From positions 1,922,001 through 1,986,000 of the forward strand of contig LSAX01000008.1 in NCBI GenBank assembly GCA_001557505.1: 64,000 bases of DNA, given 5' to 3'. The notes beneath the pieces are model-generated. The model did not search any database, was not told where the DNA came from, and worked only from the letters and a program-made list of their open reading frames with translations. The position numbers and the translations under genes are program-made. Positions 38,094 to 48,541 of this stretch are shown here, in pieces. This DNA comes from Reticulascus tulasneorum. Its lineage: Eukaryota > Ascomycota > Sordariomycetes > Glomerellales > Reticulascaceae. Position 1 is the stretch's first letter. Every line of letters begins with the position of its first letter.

Positions 38094-41000
38094 TTAGGGC
38101 CCTTTGTCTCCTCTGGATATACTCCAGGTTCCTTTAGGTTTCCTTATGAATTTTCTTGACGAATTTGATGGCCCTGCATGTCTTTGAGTTCCCTCTTCTG
38201 TTGGAGCTTCGGATATTCCAGCTTGCCAAGCTACAATGTCGCTCTCGCGGTTGGTGCTTGACGCCTTGTTGAAGTCCTCAAGCATCTGGATGATGGCAGT
38301 GTTCTCATTACCGTATGCCAGCTTTAGTGGGGTATTGCCGTCATCATCTCTTAACATTATGTCGGCCCCCATATCAAGGAGGAGCCGGACCCCCTTCTCG
38401 CTCTTGGCATAAACGGCTTCTGCCAGCAGGGTACGACCCCATTTATTTCTCCTCTCAATGTCCGCGCCCCTTTCGAGGAGTAGTCGAACGACAGACTCAT
38501 GCCCGTTCAAAGAGGCGTATGCCAGGGCTGTATGTCCGAGCCTATCCGTTAAGTCGATATCGGCTCCCCGATCGAGGAGTAGTCGAACGACAGACTCATG
38601 CCCGTTCAAAGAGGCGTGTGCCAGGGCTGTGTGTCGGAGCCCATCCGTTAAGTCGATATCGGCTCCCCGATCGAGGAGTAGTCGAACGACAGACTCATGC
38701 CCGTGCACAGAGGCGTATGCCAGGGCTGTCAGTTCGAGCCCATCCGTTAAGTCGATATCGGCTCCCCGATCGAGGAGTAGTCGAACGACAGACTCATGCC
38801 CGTTCAAAGAGGCGTATGCCAGGGCTGTATGTCCGAGCCTATCCGTTAAGTCGATATCGGCTCCCCGATCGAGGAGTAGTCGAACGACAGACTCATGCCC
38901 GTTCAAAGAGGCGTATGCCAGGGCTGTCAGTTCGAGCCCATCCGTTAAGTCGATATCGGCTCCCCGATCGAGGAGTAGTCGAACGACAGACTCATGCCCG
39001 TGCACAGAGGCGTATGCCAGGGCTGTGTGTTCGAGCTTACCCGTTAAGTCGATATCGGCTCCCCGATCGAGGAGTAGTCGAACGACAGACTCATGCCCGT
39101 TCAAAGAGGCGTATGCCAGGGTGGTCAATTCTGATCTAGTCTTCGAATTAACGGCAGCCCCGTTATCGAGGAGGAGCCGAACCATCGCCTCATCTCCTCC
39201 ACGAGCAGCAATTGATACCAGAGTCGTGTCATCATGATCAACAGTGTTAATATCAGCGCCCCAGTCGACAAGGAGACGCACAATTGTCAGTCTTCGAGTG
39301 AAAACAGCGTTCATCAGCAATCTCTGTGTCTCATCAGATACCAAGTCAATGGCCATGTCGCCTGTTGGACCTATGATCTTCAGGATCTTATTAATGACTG
39401 ACAACTGCCAGTATCCAGTAGCATTTGCGGTCAGATTATCGTCCTTGAAGAGATTCCTCATGCTTTGTTGCGTTTGTTGCACTATCTCTGACAGCCGCTC
39501 TTGCTCGTGCTGAGCTATGTCGCTCTCCAAAGTGAGAAGATCAATTTCGTTAGACATCTCTTCCAGTTCGTATTTAATGCGGCTTTTCTCTTCCAGCAAC
39601 TTCTCAAGCTCCTTGTCCACCGTGGCCAGCCGTGCCTTGAGGGGACTGAGCTTGGCCGACCTCTCTTGTATATAGCGCCTATTGACTTCCTCTTTGTAAT
39701 GAAATTTGTGTTGCTGTTCAACGGATAGTAGCAACTTCCGCTCCAGAAGTACTCGTCGCATTTCGTAGGTGGCATCGACGGCTACACCCAGCGGACTAGC
39801 TAGAGGGACCACTTTGATAGCAAACATTGGGTGCTCCCCAATGCGTTTCTGATTCAATTTTACCTGCACGCTGAGGACATTTTGGCTAGTCCTCTGCTTC
39901 CCAAGTGCTATGCTGGTACTCTCTTTCCCAAGTGCTTCTTCCCGTATGCTGGCAAAGTCTTTTGTAATATGTTCCAAGATGGTGTCTCGTGAACATAACA
40001 TGACGTGATGTCGAGTGCTCACATGCCCGCCCCGCATTTCCAGCTCGAGAACGATTATGAAGTCATCAGATCCATTGCTCATATGGCGGAATCGAGTGCA
40101 ATATCTATGTATGATATCGCTCTTCAAGTCATCCACAGTTGTGATCATATCGGTATTTCTATCCCAGCATGCCGCAGGCTCGACCTCTACTAGCTTTACG
40201 TCAGGTTCAAGCTGGTTGTCGATATAAAACCCGTGTCGCCGATTAAAAGCACCCTGGACGGTTTCCCGATCCTTTCGAATGTGAAAGGATTCAGGAGAAG
40301 CAGTGACGGAAGTTTTAGCTAGCAGAATACTGCAATGCCCGTGTGGTCGGATGTATCTGCCTGGTTGTCCACTGGACGCATCGATACGGAGAGGTATTCC
40401 CACGACTCGAGGTGTGTCTTCGTCCCAATGACAATCAAGAAGGCAAAATGTATCCCCAGTGGGAGTCGTGTGGATATGGCGTTGGATCCGAAGACTGCCG
40501 CCCATGAAATGTGGCGAGTCGACGGCCGAGGAACTTTGTTCATGTAGGACAATATGCCCACAGTCCAGGAAGTCCGAAGGAGAAGTTGCCAAAACCCCTC
40601 CAGATATAATTCTATCTGAGGTGGAGAGGCTTAGATTCTTTGTAGTAAAGCCCCATGCGAGGATAGAATCATCCCGTGTGTTACGCATAATCTCCTCTTG
40701 TAGCCGACTGAAGGCTTGGTCGCCTTCACCGTAAATCATAGGCATCGTTACGCCAAAGACACCAAGGAGGCAGTAGGCCGTATCTTCTTTTCGTCTCGTG
40801 ACTCTCTTGGCTGCCCAGGACATGCGCTGTGCGACGCTCGCCTCGCGTAGGTCGGCTACGCCTAATAGAAACTGACGGGGAATGCTAGTGGTCTTTGTCA
40901 CCAGGTTGGACAGCTCGCGTTTGGTTCCCAGGTCTACCCAGCCGACGTTGTAGAAGCGTAAGTCTCTTGGTGCTAGAAGCTCTTGCAATGTCCAACCTCG

Positions 41001-41390
41001 ATCAAACCAGCGACTAGTAAGAAAGCTGGACCCAGGCCTCCAAACGTCGTCGCTGACAGGGACATCCGAAAGATATGCGTAGCAGACGGAAGCCTCCTTG
41101 TACCATCGGAACATGGAATTGATCGCCTCGCTCAGTTCTGTCGAGTTTGTTTTGTCGATACAACAGGTATCAATCCACGCATACCTAAGACCATCACTTT
41201 CGGCCTGTGCGCAACACCCGTCCAGCTTGACTTGTCCGATCCCAGCATTGTTGATTTTGCCGTCCTGGATATCACGAAATGATACTTCTTCATTGTCTTG
41301 CCCCCAAGTGTGAGACAAAATGGCATAGGCTGGGACCTGGCCATCGAAGAACTCCTCGAGTTTCAGGGTTTTTGTATTTATGAGACGCAT
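38094..41390 (-). CDS. HET-domain protein with coiled coil and tandem ankyrin repeats
   Basis: Fungal HET domains trigger programmed cell death after non-self recognition; ankyrin arrays act as the sensing or binding part. Single exon, 1,098 residues. The N-terminal HET domain starts MRLINTKTLKLEEF and holds AYAILSHTWG, RYAWIDTCCIDK and GWTLQELLAPRDL. A middle region of unknown fold (about 250-570) is followed by a coiled coil at about 577-645. Two diverged ankyrin repeats lead into seven nearly identical 33-residue units at 753-983, then two more diverged units and a short tail. There is no NACHT or NB-ARC domain, so this is not an NLR. The uniform units imply recent recombination. Function as an incompatibility factor is inference from the family. 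Confidence 0.92.
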   Translation of the reverse strand: MRLINTKTLKLEEFFDGQVPAYAILSHTWGQDNEEVSFRDIQDGKINNAGIGQVKLDGCCAQAESDGLRYAWIDTCCIDKTNSTELSEAINSMFRWYKEASVCYAYLSDVPVSDDVWRPGSSFLTSRWFDRGWTLQELLAPRDLRFYNVGWVDLGTKRELSNLVTKTTSIPRQFLLGVADLREASVAQRMSWAAKRVTRRKEDTAYCLLGVFGVTMPMIYGEGDQAFSRLQEEIMRNTRDDSILAWGFTTKNLSLSTSDRIISGGVLATSPSDFLDCGHIVLHEQSSSAVDSPHFMGGSLRIQRHIHTTPTGDTFCLLDCHWDEDTPRVVGIPLRIDASSGQPGRYIRPHGHCSILLAKTSVTASPESFHIRKDRETVQGAFNRRHGFYIDNQLEPDVKLVEVEPAACWDRNTDMITTVDDLKSDIIHRYCTRFRHMSNGSDDFIIVLELEMRGGHVSTRHHVMLCSRDTILEHITKDFASIREEALGKESTSIALGKQRTSQNVLSVQVKLNQKRIGEHPMFAIKVVPLASPLGVAVDATYEMRRVLLERKLLLSVEQQHKFHYKEEVNRRYIQERSAKLSPLKARLATVDKELEKLLEEKSRIKYELEEMSNEIDLLTLESDIAQHEQERLSEIVQQTQQSMRNLFKDDNLTANATGYWQLSVINKILKIIGPTGDMAIDLVSDETQRLLMNAVFTRRLTIVRLLVDWGADINTVDHDDTTLVSIAARGGDEAMVRLLLDNGAAVNSKTRSELTTLAYASLNGHESVVRLLLDRGADIDLTGKLEHTALAYASVHGHESVVRLLLDRGADIDLTDGLELTALAYASLNGHESVVRLLLDRGADIDLTDRLGHTALAYASLNGHESVVRLLLDRGADIDLTDGLELTALAYASVHGHESVVRLLLDRGADIDLTDGLRHTALAHASLNGHESVVRLLLDRGADIDLTDRLGHTALAYASLNGHESVVRLLLERGADIERRNKWGRTLLAEAVYAKSEKGVRLLLDMGADIMLRDDDGNTPLKLAYGNENTAIIQMLEDFNKASSTNRESDIVAWQAGISEAPTEEGTQRHAGPSNSSRKFIRKPKGTWSISRGDKGP
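38442..39134 (-). repeat. Seven 99-bp units encoding near-identical ankyrin repeats
   Basis: Seven units of exactly 99 bp lie inside the HET-ankyrin gene. Each encodes GHESVVRLLLDRGADID, with differences confined to a few sites. Those are the LNG/VHG choice and the residues at the unit junction (GLEL, RLGH, GLRH, KLEH). Flanking ankyrin units are strongly diverged, so only the central array has been homogenised. Confidence 0.95.
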
Positions 41391-42162
41391 GGCTAAAGAT
41401 TCCAGATGCCTCCGATCTTGTCTTGGGTATCACGTGTGTGATTGACGATATGATGCACTCAAACGCGCATAAAAGACGAAGGCTACTTATTAGAAACGGA
41501 TAGTAACTTTTAACTATCCAACTGAGACCTTGGCGGTAGAAGAATCATGTTCAAGCAAGACTGCAGGTTTCGACTTCAGCTGCCAAATGGCCGCGACCCC
41601 GCGACCAACGTCTGGACCATTGCCTCAGCCTTGCGACGACGAAGCCGAAGGTTTGACCAATTGACTTCCGAGAGTCAAACATAGGTAATGGTGTGTCTGT
41701 ATAAAAACGCCAAGGTCCCAACTGGCTTCAATAGTGACTGGGAAACATAGTCAGATCATCAGTAAATCGTCCTCGCGCTGAAGACAAACAAGCAAGCTCT
41801 GAAAAAGCCGTCAGCCAAATATATTGGATAAGCCATGCTCAGCATGGCCGGCTGGTGAGAAGCATTTATTTGGAAAATTTATAGAGTGATACGAGAAATC
41901 GCAGACACACATATATATTCCATAGAAGGATTGGCGAATTGAATATAAGGAACGGTTTGTTGGTCAAGGTACTCGTATATCGAGCACTGGGAAGTTCCAC
42001 GGTGAGATTTACGTAGTACACACCTTTCATTCACTTGGGAACTGTCAGCGCACGGACCAGGTGAACCGTTTGATTGACTCACACCTTAAGTTTTCCATTG
42101 CTCACTTTAGCCTCCTCCATAATCCACTCCCTACTATCTTTCTACGACAACTCCCAGCTTCG
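41391..42162. promoter_or_regulatory. Divergent promoter region HET-ankyrin / eIF2B epsilon
   Basis: About 770 bp between divergent starts, A/T-richer than average. No ORF or RNA gene is supported. Confidence 0.4.
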
Positions 42163-44504
42163 ATGTCGCAACAGAAAGGCAAGCCAGCTGCTGGAGGCGG
42201 TAAAGGCAAAAAGCCGGCAAAGGCTGGTGCTGAAAGCAAGAGAGACGATGTACTCCAAGCAGTGGTAAGGTATCTTCCTTCATGGTGGGGCAGTCGGAAC
42301 GACAATGCAAGGTCGCTAATCGCAAACGCTATTGCAGGTCATTGCGGATTCTTTCCAGGATAGATTCATGCCGTTTACGATAGAGAAGCCAAGAGTGAGT
42401 TTCGATAGTGCTTAAAAACTTCGGTGAAAGCTAATGGAGGTCCTGCCCGCAGTGTCTTCTTCCTCTCGCCAACACACCCCTCATCGAATACACGCTCGAG
42501 TTCCTTGCCATGAATGGCGTGCAGGAAGTATACCTATACTGTGGCGCGCACACAGAGCAGATCGAGAACTACATCAACAGTTCAAGATGGTCGCCCATGT
42601 CGATCAAGAGCCCGTTCTCTACCCTGCAGTTCATTCGTGTTTCCGATGCGAGATCAATAGGCGACTTCCTTCGTGATCTAGACAAGCGTGGCATAATTGA
42701 TGGCGACTTCATCCTCGTGCATGGCGATGTGGTTTCCAATATATTGCTGGATAGCGCCCTCGCTGCGCACAAAGCTCGGAAAGAGGCGGCTAGCACAAAT
42801 ATTATGACGGTTGTGCTGAGGTCTGGCGGTCTGGAGGAGCACAGGACGAAGACACATGGCATAACGCCAGTCTTTGTAGTGGATTCAAAGACGAAACGGT
42901 GTTTACACTACGATGAGACCAATCCCCTACAAAGCGACCACTACGTGATGCTCAACCCGGCTGTTATAGATGAGCTGTCGACGGATTTCGAGATACGAGC
43001 CGACCTGATTGATCCAGGTATTGATATTTGTACTCCAGATGTGCTGGCGTTATGGTCAGAGAGCTTCGATTACGAACTGCCACGGAGAAACTTCCTCCAC
43101 GGCGTCTTGAAGGATTTCGAGCTGAACGGCCAGGCCATTTACACGGAAATTCTAGATGAAGGTTACGCGGCGCGAGCGAGTAATCTCCAGATGCACGAGG
43201 CCATCAGCCGAGACGTGCTGGGACGATGGACTTTTCCATTTGTGCCGGATTGCAACGTGATCCCGGGGCAGAGCTACAAGATAAGTAGCGGTGGAAATTC
43301 AGTTGAAGACGGCGCGGTCTTGGCCCCGGATAGCAAGATTGCCACATCCATCTTGGGTCGTGAGACCAAGATCGGCCACGGCAGTGTTGTAACGGACAGT
43401 ATTGTTGGGAGACGCTGCAAGATCGGGAAGAACGTGCGTATCGAGAATAGCATCATCTGGGATGACACGGTGATCGAGGACAACACCACCATCTCACGCT
43501 CTATCCTCGCAGATTATGCCATTGTAGGGAAGAACTGCTCCATCGGCACCGGATCTCTCCTCTCCTTTGGTGTCAAAGTAAGCGACGGCATCTCTCTCCC
43601 TCATACCACCGTCCTCGCCCTAGTAGAATATGATGGCACCCCTATATCTACCGACACCAAGCTCCTCGGCCCCGCAGGCAAAGGAGCTTCGTTCAAAGAC
43701 CCCGAAGAAGACGACATCGACGAGGAAGACCCTTCTACCCTCCAGAAATCCCTGATTTATTCTCTTGCCGGCCACAACATCTCGACCTCCTCCATTTCCA
43801 CCCTCAACACCGACATAGAAAGCGATTCCGAAGCCGACAGCCAAGGAGCACTCTTCTCAAATCTTAACTCGTCACGGTCCCGTCTCTCCTCCTTCGCATC
43901 CGACGATTCCGCCGCCATCGCCAGCTCCAAGACCTCTTTCCATTCCGACGCGGTTCATGGCCTGGTCGAAGCCCTACGCGACGAGTCAGGCGACTTCGAG
44001 GGTGCTAAGCTGGAGTTCCTGGGTTTGCGGCTAGCGAACAATGTGCCTGACACCGCGGTGCGGAAGGCGATTGCCGTGGCATTCGCGCGCAGAGCTGCGG
44101 AGCTACTGTCTCCTGAAAATGGCGGGCTGGAACCCGCCAAGGCGGCAGAGAAGGCCATTTCCACACGGAAGGGTGCGTCCAAGTTCCTGAGCGAGGTGGG
44201 CGTCGGAGGCGGCGAGGCCGATCAGACGGAGTTCGTGCTTGCGCTGCAGAAGGCTCTGTTGGGCATCAAGGAGCTGGAGCCAGCCAGAGCAGGGACATTG
44301 CTCGCGGCCATGCTGCAGCAGATGTACAACCTCGACGTGCTGGAGGAGGATGGCATAATCTCGTGGTGGAACGATGAGAGGTCGAGCAAAGAGGAGAGCA
44401 TGAGTGCCGCCAAGGAACGGTGCCGCATCCTCGTTGAATGGCTTGAGAATGCAGAAGAGGAAGACGACGATGACGATGACGACGACGAGGATGACGATGA
44501 GTAG
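42163..44504 (+). CDS. GCD6: Translation initiation factor eIF2B subunit epsilon
   Basis: The catalytic subunit of the guanine-nucleotide exchange factor that recharges eIF2 with GTP; the target of general amino-acid control. Exons 42163-42264, 42338-42394 and 42453-44504 give 736 residues, close to yeast Gcd6 (712). Order: Lys/Gly-rich N-terminus; nucleotidyltransferase-like domain with CLLPLANTPLIEYTLEFL; left-handed beta helix of hexapeptide repeats around residues 370-470 (for example VVTDSIVGRRCKIGKNV); Ser/Asp-rich linker; C-terminal HEAT-like W2 domain that holds the exchange activity; and a run of about 17 acidic residues at the end. The ATG at 42163 follows in-frame stops and precedes a basic tract typical of the family. 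Confidence 0.95.
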
Positions 44505-44820
44505 CAAACTTAGCCCTTGTATGTAAAAGACCATTACGTCCTTGGCGACAAGAAATACGAGTAAAAGTAAGAAAAATCATGATGGTCTGCCGTGCGATGA
44601 GGCGGTAGCTAAGCTAAAATACAATAATCTCAAGCAGTAGACCATTTTGGTATGCCAGTAAGGTATCATGTCATAAAGACCTCCGACGCCCACCCGTCCA
44701 TTCCTTTGTCTGTCTTAACAGTACAACATATTATACACCCAACACCGTTTTAGTTCCCTCCCTAGGTCCCTCGTGCATGTACGAATGAGACATATCGATG
44801 GATTACCGCTCCTATTACTT
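44505..44820. other. Convergent intergenic region
   Basis: These 316 bp separate the stops of the eIF2B epsilon gene and the HAD-type gene; presumably both terminators. No other feature seen. Confidence 0.45.
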
Positions 44821-46757
44821 CTAGTAATAATTCTGCAAATCCGATCCACCAGTTCCATAGGCGGCTCCACCCATCGGTCGACCCTGTGGACCGGTTGGCG
44901 GAGCGCCTTGGGGTCGACCAGCAAATGGTGCCTGTCCTTGGTACTGCTGCTGTTGGCCGTAAAAGGCTTGTGGTTGTTGGGGTGGTGCTTGAGGCGCCTG
45001 AGTGGCCTGAGGTGCTTGAGGGGTATAGTTGTCGTCGTACTCAACAGGCTGACCATATCCGCCCTGCTGGTTCCGCGGCTCCACGTCGTCGAGCGATCGG
45101 TAGTTGTGACCGCCGCCTCGACCGCCCCGACCACCGTTCTTGGGACCACCACGAGGGCCATTTCTGTGTCCTCGGTTCGGGGTTCCGTTACCGCGATAAC
45201 CTCCTCGGCCGTGGTTATTGCCGCCGCGGCCATTGTGACTTGCAGAATGGAAGTTCCGAGTCTCGTTTCTTCCATTGTAGCCGTGTGGCGTATGCTGTTG
45301 ACGGGGGTGATCGTCGTCTGGGGCATGCTTTCTCTTTGCTGCCTTATTCGCAAAGAGGCTCTCATACTCATCCTCGCGGGGATCCTCTGCCTCTATTCTT
45401 AGGATTACTTTCTCGCCTACCGTCGTCTCGAAGACATGTGCCTTGTCGGCCGGGACGGGCTGCCAATTCTGTATCTTGCCAGCATCAGCTGGCCGAACGC
45501 CTTTCCGCAGCGCAAGCACAACCAATGGGCTTGGGTTATCGGTGTGAAATTTGGCCGTTGCTGGGATGGGCCGCAGACAAGCTGCCCAGATGCTGTTCTC
45601 GAAACAAGCGGTGCCAGTCACCTCCCACTTCATCTTGTGTCCCATGCCGCCTACCTTCTCGAGTATGCTTGCAGGGCAAGGTCGTGGACATATCAAAATG
45701 TTGTTGCCATGGAACTTGAGTTCCTGCTCGGGCATTCCTGGTGGAAATTGGGCAAGCTTCAAAAGAAGCGCCGTATCTGCCTTGCTGATCATGTAGCCCG
45801 TGAAGTAGACAGTCTTTTTAATCATCAGCCTTCTTGGGCGCGATTGGGGGGGTTTAGTCAGGATTGTTTCGTTGTGGAGGTTGATCATCTGTTGGACCTC
45901 AGCGACCTCAACGACGGGGTCCAGAGTTGTTGATATGTCTGCCACTTGGACGACCTCTGCGACAATGGGGCCTCGTGTTGGCTTGCCACCAACCCCGTTC
46001 TGCTTCCGGTTGTACTCGGTCATGAAATCTCTGAAGCCCTTGACGTGCTTCGGTCGATCCTCGTAGATGCGGATCTCCTCGGCGAATTTGTATGTCTCCA
46101 TCATGGCTTCCAGGAACAGCTGCTTGAAATGCATGGTACTGCTGAAACGCTGGTTCGTCGGGCTCACTGCAGGCTTCAGACCAACCATGTCGAATTCCAA
46201 TCCCTTGCTCTTGGCCATTTTCTTGATCAACTCTGCAAACCCACGTTCGGATCGGCCTGTCAAAAGCACGCAGAGTGCGTCTTTTTGTTCCATGCTGAGT
46301 CTGACCAGCTCCACGACCTGGTCATTCCACCACCCATCCCATGCTCGCGCCTCTTCTCTCTCGGCACCCTCACCCGTGGCTGCCAAGATTCGAACATCAT
46401 GCCACCACCCACCATTTATGATCATGTCTTGACTGGATAGAGTCCCAATCGTCGGTCCGCTCCATAACGCAGGATTTGGGAGAGGGGTTTTGAAGACTAC
46501 AAGCAAAGGGATGGTTAGACATTGAAACGGAAAGAGCGAAGCTGCGGCCGAAACTAACGGGTGTTATCAAAGTCGTATACATGCAGCGCCTTGATTTTGT
46601 CAACAGCTGGAAGCTGCTTGTTCGCGATGCTCCATCGGTTCAAGGCAGTGATGGTTCTCAAGCTACCATTTGCAGAGGTAGAGCCATTCTGCGCGTAGGC
46701 GGATGCCATGGCTCGACGTGGGAAGATGGTGCGGGCAATTTTGTAAGCTGCAAACAT
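44821..46757 (-). CDS. HAD-superfamily 'Swiss Army Knife' RNA repair-like protein with RGG/Gln-rich tail
   Basis: Exons 46757-46559 and 46496-44821 join to 624 residues; the 62-bp intron (GTTAGT donor) interrupts the HAD motif. The HAD motif I is YDFDNTLFKTPLPNP, with the paired aspartates of a phosphohydrolase. A later TGR box (VLLTGRSERG) and EIRIYEDRPKH fit motifs II and IV. This matches the fungal family named after its fusion-based prediction in RNA repair; activity has not been read from the sequence. The C-terminal 180 residues are low complexity: repeated GGRGG and RGG boxes, then Gln/Pro/Ala-rich, suggesting RNA binding or phase separation. The ATG at 46757 is used; an in-frame ATG 17 codons on would remove a possible mitochondrial-type leader. 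Confidence 0.82.
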
Positions 46758-47657
46758 CAAGCTCGTTCAGGCTGCATGTCAATGTTCTTGCGGTGCCGTC
46801 GCGTTGAGGTGGTGTTGAGACTGACAGAGTGCCTTGCAGATGGTCCAGCTCGAATGTAAGTACTACGTCGTAGTAGTAGAGGTTTAACTTTGAGTGGGGG
46901 CTGTCCATCTTGGCGGTTCCTGCCATGGGATAACCAGATCTGATGCCTCAGGCACCAATGGTTCTGTCGACCCGGAACAGTGATTTCGTGCAAAGATTTA
47001 TATATCCAGGTTGTTATTGCTCTCAGTCAAGATTGAAACGAATAGGATCGCGGATGCTATATAATACTTAGAATCTCCACCCTGTCACTGTAAGCACGCA
47101 GATCCTGCCAGAGACCCCATGTCTCAAACTTGCAAATATACAGCATCGCGGTTCATCAAGGTCGCTCTTAGTCTCTTCGCTAGAGTCGCCGAGCACTATA
47201 TTTTGGCAGCTAAAGTAGCAGCAACAGGTGTGCATGGAGATGATGCCCCAATCGGTCGATAGCGGCAAAACAGCATCGGTGAACTGGATGCATTGTGCGA
47301 TGTTCCAGACGGAAAGGCCTCTTCAAGGACTGACCGCGCCAATAATTTTGCATATGTTATGGACAAGTCCAAGATATTTCTAAATGGTGCCTATTATTCT
47401 AGGTTTGAAACGCAATCATGGAGTATTTATCAAAGAACAGGGGTCCTGACTTCCATCATTCAGGTCTAAGATCATTTATATCGTTTGTTCCGTGGCACCG
47501 GATTAGTAAGCAAGACACACTGGTAACCACTTCACGTTTGCTACCTACTCAGAAGCCCTTAACTCTATCTTGACTTCCAGGGCAGCAGGATGCCAACTCA
47601 GGCATCCCCTAATCGCAGATCGGACGCTCAATAGCTCTGAGGAGGTACTTTCTAAAC
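46758..47657. promoter_or_regulatory. Divergent promoter region HAD-type gene / DUF167 gene
   Basis: About 900 bp between divergent starts. ORFs present are short and show no similarity. Confidence 0.4.
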
Positions 47658-48095
47658 ATGGCCACCGCAAGAGCCATCCGCTACGTTGCTGGAACACGCA
47701 AGTCTCCCCTTGGTACCCTCTACCTTCAGTGTCACGTCAAACCTGGCGCGAGTAGGGTGCGCGAGGGCATCATCGCTGTCTCGGACGACGTCATTGAGCT
47801 CTGTGTCGCGGCCCAAGCCCGCGAGGGAGAAGCTAACAAGGCTGTGGTCAAGCTCTTGAGTGAGGTATTCGTTGCGCGGCGTGCAGCTGCTCCTAGCTTG
47901 TACACCTTCAACCATATACGGAGGACAATTACGCTGACCGACGTCTAGATTCTCCGTCTCCCCAAATCAGACCTCAAAATCACGCAGGGGCTGAAGTCAA
48001 GGGATAAGACTGTTGCTGTGAGTGGTATTACAGAAGATGGAGAGGGCTCTGCAGCGATAATTCGGGAGGTTCTCGATGCTGCAGTGTTGCGGTAA
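47658..48095 (+). CDS. DUF167 / YggU family protein
   Basis: Exons 47658-47864 and 47949-48095 join to 117 residues, the usual size for this small alpha/beta family found from bacteria to humans; its biochemical role is unknown. Visible family marks are the N-terminal strand [11 protein letters not shown], the central [19 protein letters not shown], and, after the intron, [17 protein letters not shown]. The intron is 84 bp with a GTATTC donor and a CTAG acceptor. Without the splice the reading frame would end early and lose the last family motif. The gene is convergent with the MFS transporter. Confidence 0.9.
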
Positions 48096-48541
48096 CTCGC
48101 AGTGGCATCTGGGGCTCTTGAACCTGGTACTCTACTTCCCATTCCCTTCTCCCTATCTTTCTGTTTTGCGTAATCCTCACGGGCCCACTAGCTTACACCG
48201 AGCTTCAGAGCCGGATGCCACCAAAAACTCTGTGCAGCGGGATACGAGGAGCCCCGTTCCGCGGCCGCAGTCCAATGAACCCCCAAATGTCAAAACTACC
48301 TTAATTGGCAAACGATCTTGGCATGCCGGATATCCGAGTATGGTAAGTAGTCACCACAGAGTATACTTCTTGGAGAAAATACCAACCAAGCAGCGCCTTT
48401 TCGCTCTGTCCTAGCCTATATATATATACAGTCTATACGTCCCTCCACATGCTAGAAAAATACCCAAACTCCGCCTGTTGCTACTTGATGCATTACTTCC
48501 TGCTCGTCACGACCAGGAATTGCTTTTTCTCAACTGCTCTT
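48096..48541. other. Convergent intergenic region
   Basis: About 450 bp between the stops of the DUF167 gene and the MFS transporter, with a short TA repeat near 48419-48430. No gene seen. Confidence 0.45.

Noticed and set aside
38315..39237. Two long plus-strand ORFs (about 260-275 codons) opposite the ankyrin array
   Set aside because: They stay open because the 99-bp units are a multiple of three and nearly identical, so any stop-free antisense unit repeats. The peptides are internally repetitive Arg/Ser-rich and resemble nothing.
44886..45719. 277-codon plus-strand ORF opposite the HAD-type gene
   Set aside because: Shadow of the RGG/Gln-rich low-complexity coding region on the minus strand.
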